Shown: positions 25,671 to 34,713 of the stretch, piece by piece
Position numbering within the stretch: the stretch's first letter is position 1
Layout of the letters: every line of letters starts with the position of its first letter
From: Lysobacteraceae bacterium
GTDB lineage: Bacteria > Pseudomonadota > Gammaproteobacteria > Xanthomonadales > Xanthomonadaceae
DNA length: 53,857 bases
Direction of reading: 5' to 3'
Assembly: GCA_028868545.1 (NCBI GenBank)
Contig: JAGWUF010000013.1
Location: 1-53,857 of the forward strand
The notes under the pieces: generated by a model
What the model saw: only the letters and a program-made list of their open reading frames with translations
The model's database searches: none
Told to the model about the DNA's origin: nothing
Made by a program: the position numbers and the translations under genes

Positions 25671-26942
25671 TCACGCGAATCGCGCCGGATCGAACGGCGC
25701 CGGATCCACGCAGGGCGTGTGGCCGGCGATCATGTCGGCCAGCAGCTGGCCGGTGCTGGCGCTCATGCTCACCCCCATCATGCCGTGGCCGACCGCCATC
25801 CACAGGTGCGGATGGCCGGGTGCACGCCCGATCAGCGGGATGTCGTCGCGGCTCATCGGTCGCCAGCCGCACCACTTCTCGCGCACTTCCGGGCCGAACG
25901 GGTGGTGCAGGAACTGCGCCGCGCCGCGTTCCAGCGCGCCCAGGCGCTTTTCGTTGAGACTGTCGTCGTAGCCGGTGAACTCCATCGTGCTGCCCAGCCG
26001 GTAGCCGCTGCCCCAGGCGGTGACGCAGACCGAGGGTTCATACAGGATGACCGGGCGCTTCGGCACCAGCGGCGGCGAGCTGTAGGTGATCGAATAGCCC
26101 TTGCCCGGCTGGATGGCCTTGCGCAGCCACGGCAGGCCGACCGCATTGGCGGTCTGCGGTGCCCACGCACCGGTGGCCAGCACCACGTCGCGAGCACGCA
26201 GCGGCCCCTGCGCGGTCTGCGCCAGCACGCCCTGCGCGCCGGAGTCCAGCGACTGCAGCGCGCAGTGCTCGATGATCCTGCCGCCACGTTCGCGCACCAC
26301 CCGCGCCAGCTCGGCCACGTAGCGATCCGGGCGCAGCGCGGCATCGCCGCGGAAGCACATCGCGCCGGCCAGGCCGGGCTTGAAGGCAGGATCGCGCGCC
26401 TCATAATCGCGGCCTTCGACAACCTCCACGTCCACCCCCAGCTCGCGCAGCAGCGGCAGGTCGCCCAGCTCGCGGTCCATGTCGCGGCGGGTCCTGAACA
26501 CGTAGTCCTCGCCGGTCTCGGCGAACTCGCAATCCAGCGCGTAGCGCTGCACCCATTGCTGGATGCGCTGGCGCGAATCGGCCAGCAGGGTGTACTTGGC
26601 GCGCGCGCTGGCCACGTAGTCGCGATGGTTGCAGCGCTGCATGAAGCCGAGCATCCAGCGCAGGGTGTCGGGGTTCAGCGTGGGCTTGATGTACAGCGGC
26701 GCGTCGGGGGTGAACATCCAGCGCGCGGCGCGCAGCAGCGTGTTCGGCCCGGCCAGCGGCGGCGCGTGGCTGGGGGTGAGCGTGCCGCAGTTGCCGTGGG
26801 AAGCGCCGGCGCCGATCTTGCCGGCGTCGATCACCGTCACCTCCCGCCCATCGTCGAGCAGCGCCAGCGCGGTGGCCAGCCCGGACACGCCGGCACCGAC
26901 CACGAGGCAATCGATGGATTCTTCAGTACTGGCTGCGCTCAC
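25671..26942 (-). CDS. FAD-dependent D-amino-acid dehydrogenase family oxidoreductase (DadA-like)
   Basis: DAO/DadA-type flavoproteins oxidise D-amino acids or related amines and pass electrons to the respiratory chain or oxygen. The 423-residue protein begins near a GTG (26942) with the FAD fold DCLVVGAGVSGLATALALLDDG. Later segments WCGWRPMSRDDIPLIGRAP and LWMAVGHGMMGVSMSASTG are the FAD-binding C-terminus typical of DadA. The substrate cannot be read from sequence; hydroxyproline or other imino acids are alternatives to D-alanine. No racemase gene is next to it, so the symbol dadA is not assigned. Confidence 0.83.
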   Translation of the reverse strand: MSAASTEESIDCLVVGAGVSGLATALALLDDGREVTVIDAGKIGAGASHGNCGTLTPSHAPPLAGPNTLLRAARWMFTPDAPLYIKPTLNPDTLRWMLGFMQRCNHRDYVASARAKYTLLADSRQRIQQWVQRYALDCEFAETGEDYVFRTRRDMDRELGDLPLLRELGVDVEVVEGRDYEARDPAFKPGLAGAMCFRGDAALRPDRYVAELARVVRERGGRIIEHCALQSLDSGAQGVLAQTAQGPLRARDVVLATGAWAPQTANAVGLPWLRKAIQPGKGYSITYSSPPLVPKRPVILYEPSVCVTAWGSGYRLGSTMEFTGYDDSLNEKRLGALERGAAQFLHHPFGPEVREKWCGWRPMSRDDIPLIGRAPGHPHLWMAVGHGMMGVSMSASTGQLLADMIAGHTPCVDPAPFDPARFA

Positions 26943-27054
26943 GATGGTCGGCGTCCGCTGGAAAGATCGCCCATTATCACGTCGCGGGCACCGCCGGGAC
27001 AGCCCGCATCCCCGGTGATCGCGGCATGACGGCATGCCGCGCCGACGCAAACGC

Positions 27055-27220
27055 GAACGGCCCGCGATTGCGGGCCGTTCGTGATGATGCTGTTACCCAG
27101 CCCCCTGAGTCAGGGGGTGATTCGCGCCGCCGGCGCGAATGGGGGTCTGGCCGCCAACAGCCGGGGCCCGAAGTTCGCAAAGCAAACTTCGGGATTGATC
27201 CATGCGCAGCAGGGATCAAT
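27055..27220. repeat. Cluster of five inverted repeats between slyD and the dadA-like gene
   Basis: Five hairpin-forming palindromes occur in 166 bases: 27055-27080 (11-bp stem GAACGGCCCGC), 27101-27117 (odd palindrome CCCCCTGAGTCAGGGGG), 27120-27140 (21-base odd palindrome with arm ATTCGCGCCG), 27167-27193 (stem CCCGAAGTT plus two inner pairs, loop AAA) and 27194-27220 (stem ATTGATCC). The last includes the slyD stop codon in its 3' arm. No stem is followed by a T-run. It could be a REP-like dispersed element or a compound mRNA-end structure. Confidence 0.6.
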
Positions 27221-27698
27221 GCGCGTGGCCGCCCTCGCCGTGCACGTGGCCGTGGGCAAGTTCCTCCTCGCTGGCCTCGCGCACTTCGATGATCTCGATG
27301 TCGAACTCCAGGTTCTTGCCGGCCATCGGGTGGTTCAGATCCACGTCCACCACGCTCATGCCCACTTTCTCCACGGTGACCGCGCGCGGGCCGAAGTTGG
27401 TCTGCAACACCACCTGCATGCCCGGGGCCAGCTTCTGGTCGCCGAAATGCTTCTTCGGAATGCGCTGGGTCAGGCCGTCCTTGCGCTCGCCATAGGCTTC
27501 CGCCGGGGACACGTTGGCGCTGAAGCTCTCGCCGGCTTCGCGGCCTTCCATCGCCGCCTCCAGGCCCGGGATGATCTGCCCACGCCCGAACAGGATGGCC
27601 AATGGCGCGCCGACGTCCCTGGAGCTTTCCAGCTTTTCCTTGCCTGCTTCGGCAACGGCGTAGTGGAACCGGACAACGCGGTCTTTCTCGATCTTCAT
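27216..27698 (-). CDS. slyD: FKBP-type peptidyl-prolyl isomerase, SlyD-like with His-rich tail
   Basis: SlyD-type proteins are cytosolic prolyl isomerase/chaperones that also bind nickel through a His-rich tail. The 160-residue protein has the FKBP core split by the insert-in-flap domain: N-terminal VVRFHYAVAEAGKEKLESS, LFGRGQIIPGLEAAMEG, flap NVSPAEAYGERKDGLTQRIPK, then NHPMAGKNLEFDIEIIEVREAS. The C-terminus ends HGHVHGEGGHAH, a short metal-binding tail. ATG 27698 lies 8 bases after AGGAA; the ATG three codons upstream would be too close to that site. Its stop lies inside a hairpin arm. Confidence 0.92.
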   Translation of the reverse strand: MKIEKDRVVRFHYAVAEAGKEKLESSRDVGAPLAILFGRGQIIPGLEAAMEGREAGESFSANVSPAEAYGERKDGLTQRIPKKHFGDQKLAPGMQVVLQTNFGPRAVTVEKVGMSVVDVDLNHPMAGKNLEFDIEIIEVREASEEELAHGHVHGEGGHAH

Positions 27699-27758
27699 GA
27701 CATGCATTCCTGTCGGTGGGGCGCTTGCCGGAACGCAGGGATGCGTTGACACTGCGCG

Positions 27759-28310
27759 GTGATGAAACCAGCCGACTGCAACCAGCGACCGGGCGCGCAT
27801 TATCGACGCTCCATGGCTTTGGCGCCATTGCTGGCCCTGCTGGCCAGCTGCGGCGGGCCTGCCAACCACCGCAGCCCGGTGCCCGCAAATGCCGGCCCGC
27901 GCGCCTGGCCGGTGCTCGCGCCGGCCGACCCGGCCAAGGCCAATGCCGTGCTGATTCGGGCGTTGAGCCTGGTCGGCACGCCCTATCGCTATGGCGGCAA
28001 CACGCCCGAGGCCGGCTTCGATTGCAGTGGTCTGGTGGGCTACGTCTATCGCGACATGCTGAACCTGCGACTGCCACGCACGACCAGGGAATTGGCGGGG
28101 CTGCAAGGGCCTCGCATCGACCCCACCCAGCTGACCGGTGGTGATCTGGTGTTTTTCGGCGATGCCGGCGCGGTCAGCCATGTCGGGATCTATGTGGGTG
28201 AAGGCCGCTTCGTGCACGCGCCCAGCACCGGTGGCACGGTGCGGCTGGATCGGCTGGACGGCAGCTGGTGGCGTGGCCATTACAGCGGGGCCCGGCGCTT
28301 GCTGTTCTGA
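27759..28310 (+). CDS. NlpC/P60 family cell-wall hydrolase, probable lipoprotein
   Basis: NlpC/P60 enzymes are cysteine peptidases, mostly cutting D-Glu-DAP bonds in peptidoglycan stem peptides. The 183-residue protein has C89 in GFDCSGLVGYV, H141 in SHVGIYVG and H153 in FVHAP. The N-terminus ends in a lipobox-like LLASC (C31), suggesting an outer-membrane lipoprotein. Starts at 27759, 27762 or 27813 are possible; the early ones keep basic residues before the hydrophobic core, so they are favoured. It diverges from slyD and is followed by a second NlpC/P60 gene. Confidence 0.9.
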   Translation: MMKPADCNQRPGAHYRRSMALAPLLALLASCGGPANHRSPVPANAGPRAWPVLAPADPAKANAVLIRALSLVGTPYRYGGNTPEAGFDCSGLVGYVYRDMLNLRLPRTTRELAGLQGPRIDPTQLTGGDLVFFGDAGAVSHVGIYVGEGRFVHAPSTGGTVRLDRLDGSWWRGHYSGARRLLF

Positions 28311-28462
28311 GCAGAAACTGCGAATTCACGCCGGTTTCCACAAACATGAACGGGGCGTCGCCCATCAATTTCCCATTCATGTTGGCGATCTAACGTTTTT
28401 TTGACCCTTCACCCGGCCAACCCGGGCATAGTCGCCCCTGGTTTTTGCCATGTGATGACCGC

Positions 28463-29128
28463 GTGAAGACAGCACAACTGCCCCACGGCCATTCCAGCGT
28501 CCGCAACCACAAGGGGTTCCGGCTGCTGTTTGCCACTCTCCTGGCCATTGCCAGTCTGCCTGTGCTGGCCATGAATCCGGTGGGAAGCAAGCCCGAACAG
28601 GCACCGATCATGGCCGCCAACCTGGCCAGCCCGGCTGTCATCCTGCCCGTCAGCACCGCCATCGCCACCCCGGATAACGCATCTGCTGCAAGTCTGCTGG
28701 TCGCCGCCCCGAAAACAACGGAGTCCGCGCCCACCATCAGCACCGTCAGCCGCGCGCGAACCGCCATCCAGAATGCATTTTCCCTGCTCGGCACCCCGTA
28801 CCGCTGGGGTGGCAACAGCCCGGACGGCGGCTTTGATTGCAGCGGGCTGGTGGGTTATGTGTTCCGCACCATCGGCATCGATCTGCCGCGCGTCTCGCGC
28901 GCAATGGCCGACCAGGGCACCAAGGTGGACAGCCGAGATGCATTGGCCGAGGGCGATCTGGTGTTCTTCGGCCGTCGTGGCCATGTCGATCACGTCGGGA
29001 TCTACATTGGCAATGGCCAATTCCTGCACGCACCGCGTACCGGCCGCGATGTCACCGTCTCCAGCCTGACCACCGGCTATTGGGCGCAGAAGTATCTGGA
29101 AGCCCGCCGTCTGGCGACCGGCAGCTGA
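28463..29128 (+). CDS. NlpC/P60 family cell-wall hydrolase, secreted
   Basis: Second NlpC/P60 protein, 221 residues from a GTG at 28463. It has a signal peptide (GFRLLFATLLAIASLPVLA), a linker of about 55 residues rich in Ala/Ser/Thr, then the peptidase domain with C126 in GFDCSGLVGYV, H177 in DHVGIYIG and H189 in FLHAP. The domain is clearly paralogous to the preceding gene (shared LGTPYRxGGNxPxxGFDCSGLVGYV pattern), but this one has no lipobox. The TTG at 28445 is an alternative start. The 152-base gap to the first copy holds no second gene. Confidence 0.89.
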   Translation: MKTAQLPHGHSSVRNHKGFRLLFATLLAIASLPVLAMNPVGSKPEQAPIMAANLASPAVILPVSTAIATPDNASAASLLVAAPKTTESAPTISTVSRARTAIQNAFSLLGTPYRWGGNSPDGGFDCSGLVGYVFRTIGIDLPRVSRAMADQGTKVDSRDALAEGDLVFFGRRGHVDHVGIYIGNGQFLHAPRTGRDVTVSSLTTGYWAQKYLEARRLATGS

Positions 29129-29162
29129 GCAGACGCTCCGCAGTCACACCTCCCGCTCGATG

Positions 29163-29185
29163 ACGCCGCCACAAGGCGGCGTTTT
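29163..29185 (+). terminator. Terminator after the second NlpC/P60 gene
   Basis: An 8-bp stem ACGCCGCC with loop ACAA is followed by TTTTC, 34 bases after the stop codon and just before the convergent thioesterase stop. Confidence 0.65.
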
Positions 29186-29196
29186 CGCATCTGCGC

Positions 29197-29694
29197 TCAG
29201 GGTCGGGGCGCACCGGCGTGGTAACGGGCAATCGTCGATTCGATGCCCTTGCTCAGTGCCATCACTTTCAGCGCGTATTCGGACAGTCGCCGATCTTCTT
29301 CGCTGTCTGGCGTCCAGCCCGGCACGTCCACTGGCTGGCCCTCGCCATCCACCGCCACGAACACGATCACGCAATGCGTGCACAGCGTTGCCTGCCCGGC
29401 ATCCTGCATCGGGTCGCGGGCGCGCACATCCACGGCAAAGTGCATCGAGGTCGTGCCGGTATGGATCAGCGTGGCCTCCACGCTGACCAGATCGCCGATC
29501 CGGATCGGGGCGACGAAACGGATACCGCCCACCGCCACGGTGACGCTGTAATGCCCGCTCCAGCCCACGGCGGCGGCATAGCCGCACTGATCGATCCAGC
29601 GCATCACCTGCCCGCCATGCACCTTGCCGCCGAAATTCACGTCCGATGGCTCGGCCAGGAACCGCATGGCCAATTGGCGTTGCTGCCCACTCAT
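29197..29694 (-). CDS. Acyl-CoA thioesterase, hotdog fold (YciA-like)
   Basis: YciA/BACH-type hotdog thioesterases hydrolyse acyl-CoA esters in the cytosol. The 165 residues start MSGQQRQLAMRFLAEPSDVNFGGKVHGGQVMRWID, where the NFGGKVHGGQVM segment holds the hotdog helix and catalytic site. VTVAVGGIRFVAPIRIGDLVSVEA is the matching beta-sheet region. The frame continues upstream into ssb but only in a shadow reading, so ATG 29694 is used. It follows ssb by 13 bases, so the two are probably co-transcribed. Confidence 0.87.
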   Translation of the reverse strand: MSGQQRQLAMRFLAEPSDVNFGGKVHGGQVMRWIDQCGYAAAVGWSGHYSVTVAVGGIRFVAPIRIGDLVSVEATLIHTGTTSMHFAVDVRARDPMQDAGQATLCTHCVIVFVAVDGEGQPVDVPGWTPDSEEDRRLSEYALKVMALSKGIESTIARYHAGAPRP

Positions 29695-29707
29695 GCGGAC
29701 AGACCGA

Positions 29708-30235
29708 TCAGAACGGGATGTCGTCGTCGAACGGCACGTCGTTGCCGCCGAAATCGGCCACCTTCGCGGCCGGGGCCGGCTCGCGTCGCTGCGCCGGAGC
29801 GCTGCGCTGCGGACGCTCGCCACCGCCATAGCTGCCGCCACCGCCGCTGCGCTGCTGGTAGCCACCGCCTTCCCGGCCACCTTCGCCACCACGCTGGCCG
29901 CCTTCCCCGCCGCCGATCATCTGCATCTCGTCGGCCACGATGTCGGTGGTGTAGTGCTTCACGCCATCCTTCTCGTAGGAGCCGTACTCAAGACGCCCCT
30001 CGATGTAGACCTGGCGGCCCTTCTTCAGGTACTCGCCGGCGATCTCGCCCAGCTTGCCGAACAGCTTGACGCGATGCCATTCGGTCTTTTCCTGCTGGTT
30101 GCCGTCACGATCCTTGCGCACGCTGGTGGTGGCCACGCTCAACGTGGTGATCGCCATCCCGCCCTGGGTGTATTTCACGTCCGGGTCGTTGCCAAGATTG
30201 CCGACCAGAATGACTTTGTTGACGCCGCGTGCCAT
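29708..30235 (-). CDS. ssb: Single-stranded DNA-binding protein
   Basis: SSB tetramers coat single-stranded DNA and recruit repair and replication proteins through their C-terminal tip. The 175-residue protein has the OB fold ([73 protein letters not shown]), a Gly/Arg/Gln-rich linker and the acidic tip DDDIPF. ATG 30235 lies behind GAGGA. The linker is rich in GG and RGG-like runs. Confidence 0.97.
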   Translation of the reverse strand: MARGVNKVILVGNLGNDPDVKYTQGGMAITTLSVATTSVRKDRDGNQQEKTEWHRVKLFGKLGEIAGEYLKKGRQVYIEGRLEYGSYEKDGVKHYTTDIVADEMQMIGGGEGGQRGGEGGREGGGYQQRSGGGGSYGGGERPQRSAPAQRREPAPAAKVADFGGNDVPFDDDIPF

Positions 30236-30348
30236 GGGATTCCTCGAATTCGTGTCGCCCGGTTCAGGCGCTGCCATTGAAGTATAGCGGCGTGCCGCCC
30301 GCAGCCGGTGGATGCCGCATGGCAGGGTCGGAAAAACCCCCTTCCGCT

Positions 30349-30354
30349 TATAAT
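30349..30354 (+). promoter_or_regulatory. Possible -10 element for the polyprenyl synthase gene
   Basis: A perfect TATAAT lies 27 bases upstream of the ATG at 30381. No good -35 hexamer is found at 16-18 bases upstream, so this may depend on an activator or be fortuitous. Confidence 0.35.
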
Positions 30355-30380
30355 TCAGCCGTCATCCCACGGTTGCCATC

Positions 30381-31394
30381 ATGCCCGCCACCCAGCCCCC
30401 GCCTGCCCCACTCGACCTTCCGGCCATCCAGGCCCTGGCCGCACCGGACATGGCCGCGCTGGATGCGCTGATCCGCCGTCGGCTGGCCTCGGACGTGGTG
30501 CTGATCAACCAGGTGGCCGAATACATCATCGGGGCGGGTGGCAAGCGGCTGCGGCCGATGCTGCTGCTGCTGACGGCCGGCGCGCTGGGCGACGGGCACG
30601 GCAAGGACATCGGCGCCGACGCGCACCAGCTGGCGGCAGTGGTGGAATTCATCCACACCTCCACCCTGCTGCACGACGACGTGGTCGACGAATCCGACCT
30701 GCGTCGCGGCCGCAAGACCGCCAATGCGGTCTGGGGCAACGCCGCCTCGGTGCTGGTCGGCGATTTCCTGTATTCGCGCAGCTTCCAGCTGATGGTGGAG
30801 CTGGAGCGGATGGACGTGCAGAAGATCCTTGCCGACACCACCAACATGATCGCCGAGGGCGAGGTGCTGCAGCTGCTGCACGTGCGCAACCCGGACACCG
30901 ACGAAGCCGCCTATCTGCGCGTGATCGAGCGCAAGACCGCGATCCTGTTCGCCGCCGCCACCCGCCTCGGCGCGCTGCTGGCCGGTGCGGATGCCGCCAC
31001 CCAGCAGGCGCTGCACGATTACGGGCTGGCGCTGGGCTACGCCTTCCAGATCGCCGACGACGTGCTGGACTACGCCTCTGACGCGCAGACCTTGGGCAAG
31101 AATCTTGGCGACGACCTGGCCGAAGGCAAGATGACTCTGCCGCTGATCCACGCGATGGCGCATAGCGATGACGGAGTGCGCGCCGAGCTGCGGCGGATCG
31201 TGGAAGAAGGCGATCTTGACGGGCTGGCCACGGTGCAGGCGGCGATTGCCCGCTGCGACAGCCTGGATTACAGCCGCGCGCGAGCCACGGAATACGCCGA
31301 CGCCGCCGACGCCGCGCTGGCCACGCTGCCGGGCAACACCTACGTGGAAGCGCTGCGCGGGCTGGCGCGTTATGCGGTCAGCCGCGACCACTGA
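30381..31394 (+). CDS. ispB: Trans-polyprenyl diphosphate synthase (octaprenyl type)
   Basis: The enzyme extends FPP with isopentenyl diphosphate to make the ubiquinone side chain. The 337-residue protein has GGKRLRPMLLLL, the first aspartate-rich motif LLHDDVVDESDLRRG (DDxxD) and the second FQIADDVLDYASD. Residues small and large near the first motif fit the long-chain class, but chain length cannot be set by eye. It stands alone, converging on the DLH-family gene 7 bases away. The MEP enzymes ispD and ispF in the same window supply the substrate. Confidence 0.93.
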   Translation: MPATQPPPAPLDLPAIQALAAPDMAALDALIRRRLASDVVLINQVAEYIIGAGGKRLRPMLLLLTAGALGDGHGKDIGADAHQLAAVVEFIHTSTLLHDDVVDESDLRRGRKTANAVWGNAASVLVGDFLYSRSFQLMVELERMDVQKILADTTNMIAEGEVLQLLHVRNPDTDEAAYLRVIERKTAILFAAATRLGALLAGADAATQQALHDYGLALGYAFQIADDVLDYASDAQTLGKNLGDDLAEGKMTLPLIHAMAHSDDGVRAELRRIVEEGDLDGLATVQAAIARCDSLDYSRARATEYADAADAALATLPGNTYVEALRGLARYAVSRDH

Positions 31395-31401
31395 GAGCGA
31401 T

Positions 31402-31854
31402 TTACTCGCGCAGGGCAAAGCGTCCTGCAAAGAAGCCATGCATCATCGCGTAGGCGCGACGTGCGGCACGCGGGTCGTACTTGCAGCCGGGCTTGTTGGC
31501 GGTTTCCAGCGCAAAGCAGTGCATCGCGCCGCTGAAATTCACGAACTGCCAATCCGCACCGGCACGATCCATTTCGTCTTCAAACGGCACGATCGCCGCC
31601 TTCATGTCCACCACCAACACCACGTAGTCGTCACCGGCCTGCTGCCTGGCCTTGTCCAGCGCAGTGGGCGTGACCCCGTACCAGTCCGGCACCATCAGCA
31701 GGCCCGGACGCTTGGCCACCGAGGCATCGTCATAGACCACGTAGCCGCTGAAACGATCCTTGCCGACGCTCCATTCAACGGGCTTCGCCTGCATGGCGGC
31801 GAATGCGGGAGCGGCGGCGAACAACAGCCCGAAGGCGAGCAGGAGACGGCGCAT
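31402..31854 (-). CDS. Internally deleted dienelactone hydrolase-family protein, probably inactive
   Basis: Full dienelactone hydrolases have about 240-260 residues with a Cys-Asp-His triad. This 150-residue protein keeps a signal peptide (RRLLLAFGLLFAAAPAFAA), the family N-terminus (GYVVYDDASVAKRPGLLMVPDWYGV to DDYVVLVVDMK) and the family C-terminus (EDEMDRAGADWQFVNFSGAMHCF, with the histidine). The two ends join at about residue 85, so roughly 100 residues, including the Cys nucleophile and Asp, are missing without breaking the frame. It is either a pseudogene made by in-frame deletion or a shortened form with a lost activity. Converges on ispB. Confidence 0.8.
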   Translation of the reverse strand: MRRLLLAFGLLFAAAPAFAAMQAKPVEWSVGKDRFSGYVVYDDASVAKRPGLLMVPDWYGVTPTALDKARQQAGDDYVVLVVDMKAAIVPFEDEMDRAGADWQFVNFSGAMHCFALETANKPGCKYDPRAARRAYAMMHGFFAGRFALRE

Positions 31855-31934
31855 GGCGGCTCTTCCAAAGGGAAAGGCGGCAGCATAGCCGCGCGGCATT
31901 CAGGTGTCGTGACGGGCCGGAAAAACGACGTGCC

Positions 31935-33371
31935 TCAGGCGATGCCCATGCCCTGGATGCCGGAAATCGCGTCCGGGTCGAAGCCGGCCAGCCGCGCAAA
32001 GTGGCGGCCGCGTTCGACGTAATTGCGGTACGGCCCGAAGCTGGGCGCACCGGGCGAGAGCAGCACCACGCCGCCGTCGGGCAGGGCCGCACGCGCCTTG
32101 TCCATCGCATCGGCCAGATCGCACGCGGCCTCCAGCGCGAAACCGGCCTGCGCGGCGACCGGCATCAACAGCGCGTGGATGCGCGGGCCATTCTGTGCAG
32201 CAAGGCCGTGACCCATGGTGATCACCGCGCGCGGCGCGTGTTCACGCATGGCATCGGCAAATTCGTCCCACGGCAGGCCGCGGTCGTGGCCACCGACCAG
32301 CACCGCGACGTCGCGGCCGGCATACAGGTCGAGCGCCGCCTGCGTGGCCATCGGCGTGGTGCTGATGGAATCGTTGACGTAGAGATAGCCGTCCTTTTCG
32401 CCCAGCGGCTGCAACCGGTTGGGCAGCGGCTGGAAGCTGGCGGCGCGCGCGGCGAGCTTCACCGCATCGAGGCCGAACGCCTCCAGCGCGGCCAGCACCG
32501 CGCACAGGTTGCTGCGGTTGTGGCGGCCGGGCAGCGGCAGCGCGGCGGTATCCATCACGAAAACATCGCCGCGATGCAGCGCGTCACCGCGCAGATGCCA
32601 GCCGCGTGCGTCGCCATACCAATGGATGTCGCTGTCCGGCAGCTGCAGCTTCGCCAGCAGCGGATCGGCGGCGTTGAGCACGGCGATGCGCGGCTTGGCC
32701 GCCGTCACCAGCGCCAGCTTGTCGGCGATGTAGCGCGCTTCGCTGCCGTGCCAGTCCAGATGCTCCGGATGCAGGTTGGTGACGATGGCGATGCGCGGGC
32801 GCGCGCCGGAGGCGGCAACGTCGCGGGTCTGGTAGCTGGACAATTCGATGGCCCAGACATCGGCATCGTCATCCAGCAGTTCCAGCAATGGCAGACCGAT
32901 GTTGCCGCACAGGGCGGTGCGCAGCCCCGCCGCGCGCAGCAGGTGCGCCAGCAGCGAGGAGGTGGTGCTCTTGCCCTTGGTGCCGGTCACGCAGATGGCA
33001 TTGGCCACTTCGCTGGCGGCATCGGCGCGCTCGGCGAACCACAGCGCGGTGCCGCCGATGAAGCGGGTGCCCTGCTGCGCGGCGAACACCGCTTCGGGCT
33101 TGTTCGGGCTGATGCCAGGCGACTTCACCACCACTTCGAATGCGGCCAGCCGCTCGCCGGTGGCCGCGTGTTCGATGGCCAGCAGCGGATCGCCCAGCAC
33201 CGCCGCTTCCGCTGCTTCGGTTTCGCTGCAGAACAGCGTCAACGCTTGCTGCGGCATACGCGCACGCAGGGCGCGATAGGCGGCGCGGCCTTCGTGGCCC
33301 CAGCCCCACAGCGCCACCCGGCGGCCGCACAGGTCGGCGATGCGCAGTCGCTCAGGCAGCGAAGCGGGCAC
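31935..33371 (-). CDS. murD2: UDP-N-acetylmuramoyl-L-alanine:L-glutamate ligase MurD2
   Basis: MurD2 adds L-Glu (not D-Glu) to UDP-MurNAc-L-Ala; MurL then epimerises it, as shown for the Xanthomonas oryzae pair. The 478-residue protein has the Mur ligase fold: N-terminal [17 protein letters not shown], the ATP motif [19 protein letters not shown], then [12 protein letters not shown]-like [13 protein letters not shown] and C-terminal [19 protein letters not shown]. The GTG at 33371 puts it 20 bases into the end of murL. Sequence alone does not exclude D-Glu-specific MurD, but the murL neighbour decides it. Confidence 0.87.
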   Translation of the reverse strand: MPASLPERLRIADLCGRRVALWGWGHEGRAAYRALRARMPQQALTLFCSETEAAEAAVLGDPLLAIEHAATGERLAAFEVVVKSPGISPNKPEAVFAAQQGTRFIGGTALWFAERADAASEVANAICVTGTKGKSTTSSLLAHLLRAAGLRTALCGNIGLPLLELLDDDADVWAIELSSYQTRDVAASGARPRIAIVTNLHPEHLDWHGSEARYIADKLALVTAAKPRIAVLNAADPLLAKLQLPDSDIHWYGDARGWHLRGDALHRGDVFVMDTAALPLPGRHNRSNLCAVLAALEAFGLDAVKLAARAASFQPLPNRLQPLGEKDGYLYVNDSISTTPMATQAALDLYAGRDVAVLVGGHDRGLPWDEFADAMREHAPRAVITMGHGLAAQNGPRIHALLMPVAAQAGFALEAACDLADAMDKARAALPDGGVVLLSPGAPSFGPYRNYVERGRHFARLAGFDPDAISGIQGMGIA

Positions 33372-34713
33372 GCAGGCGCTCCCACAGCGCGGCGGGGATG
33401 CGGTGTTCATCGTCCAACGCCAGCAGCGGTTCGATGGCCAGCGCATCCGCGTCCAGCTGCGGCAGGATCTGCTTGGCGAAGCGCGCCACCACCGCGTCCT
33501 CGCGCCAGTCCGGACGCTGCGCCAGCAGCGTCATCGCCGCGCGCGACTCGCGGCCCTCGCCCACGCATTCGAACGGCTTGTGGTCACCGTATTCCAGCAG
33601 TGCGTCGAAGCCTGGGACCTGTGCCGGGTCGTCCAGCAGGTTGCGGCCGACGATGCCGACCAGACGCAGCTTGGGCAGGAACGGCGCCAGCGCCAGGAAC
33701 ACGAAATGGCACTTCGGGCAGACCCCGCACCAGCGGCTGGTGGGGCGCTCGCCGAGGATGTGGAAGTTGCGGTTGCAGCTGGAGAAATGGTTGTCGTAAC
33801 GATCCGTCTTCGCGAACTGCCGCGCCACCGCAAGCTCGCTCAATGGCCGCAGCAGCGAGTAGTAGTGCAGATCGGCGGCGACGTGCGTTTGCAGGTATTC
33901 GCCGAACGCAGACTCGAACGCCCAGCCCTTCGACCACTGGTGGTTGACTTCGCCCGTCCCCGGGATCAGCGAGCCGTAGCTGGCCGAACGTTCGTTGGAG
34001 AACACCACCTGGTCCACGCCCAGCAGCACCGCGGCGAAGGCCATGATCGCCGAGTTCACCGCGGTCACCGGGATGTGGCCGTTCCATGCGCCCTGGCGGT
34101 TGAATTCGAACAGCTGCGGTGCCAGCTGGCGGCCGATGTTGAGGGTGGGCAGGCCGGTGTGTGCGGCGCAGGCGGCGATCAGCTGCGAACCGCCGATCCA
34201 CGTCACCGTCTGTTCGACGCCCTCGGCGCGCAGCGCCTCGATGCTGACCAGCGAATCCTTGCCGCCGCCGATGGCGACCAGCGCGTGTTGGCGCAGGCCG
34301 AGTGCAGGCGCGGGCAGCGACGGCGCGACGTCGGCCGGAAAGCGGATCCTGCCGCGCAGGTCCAGCCCGTTGCGGTAGGCGAATTCGCCCAGTCCGTTGC
34401 GGTAGACGGTTTCCAGCAGCGCCGCGGTGTCGGCGTCGATGGCGTAACTGTCGATGCGGATTTCATCCGCCACCGCCGCCTTGTAGTAGCTCACTCCGGC
34501 GATCAGGTGCAGCAGCCGCAGCGCGCGCTGTGCGGCCTCGGCGCGCGTTTCGTCCAGCGCGAACGGCGCGCCCGGCACGGTGACGGTCTCGGTCAGCTCG
34601 GGGCCGTTGTCGAAGGCGTACCCCAGCTGCGCCACGCCGGTCTGCGCATCGAAGCCGCAGCGGACGAAGCGGAACGTGCGGATGGCGTCGCGGTTGAAAA
34701 TCCAATCGGTCAT
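33352..34713 (-). CDS. murL: UDP-MurNAc-L-Ala-L-Glu epimerase MurL
   Basis: MurL converts the terminal L-Glu of UDP-MurNAc-L-Ala-L-Glu to D-Glu in an ATP- and Mg-dependent reaction described in Xanthomonas. The 453-residue protein has a PP-loop-like signature [16 protein letters not shown] (about 147-162), consistent with adenylation. A Cys-rich segment SSCNRNFH and [17 protein letters not shown] follows in the C-terminal half. ATG 34713 overlaps the lysAC stop in ATGA, and the end overlaps murD2 by 20 bases, so lysAC, murL and murD2 are translationally coupled. Confidence 0.88.
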   Translation of the reverse strand: MTDWIFNRDAIRTFRFVRCGFDAQTGVAQLGYAFDNGPELTETVTVPGAPFALDETRAEAAQRALRLLHLIAGVSYYKAAVADEIRIDSYAIDADTAALLETVYRNGLGEFAYRNGLDLRGRIRFPADVAPSLPAPALGLRQHALVAIGGGKDSLVSIEALRAEGVEQTVTWIGGSQLIAACAAHTGLPTLNIGRQLAPQLFEFNRQGAWNGHIPVTAVNSAIMAFAAVLLGVDQVVFSNERSASYGSLIPGTGEVNHQWSKGWAFESAFGEYLQTHVAADLHYYSLLRPLSELAVARQFAKTDRYDNHFSSCNRNFHILGERPTSRWCGVCPKCHFVFLALAPFLPKLRLVGIVGRNLLDDPAQVPGFDALLEYGDHKPFECVGEGRESRAAMTLLAQRPDWREDAVVARFAKQILPQLDADALAIEPLLALDDEHRIPAALWERLRARFAA

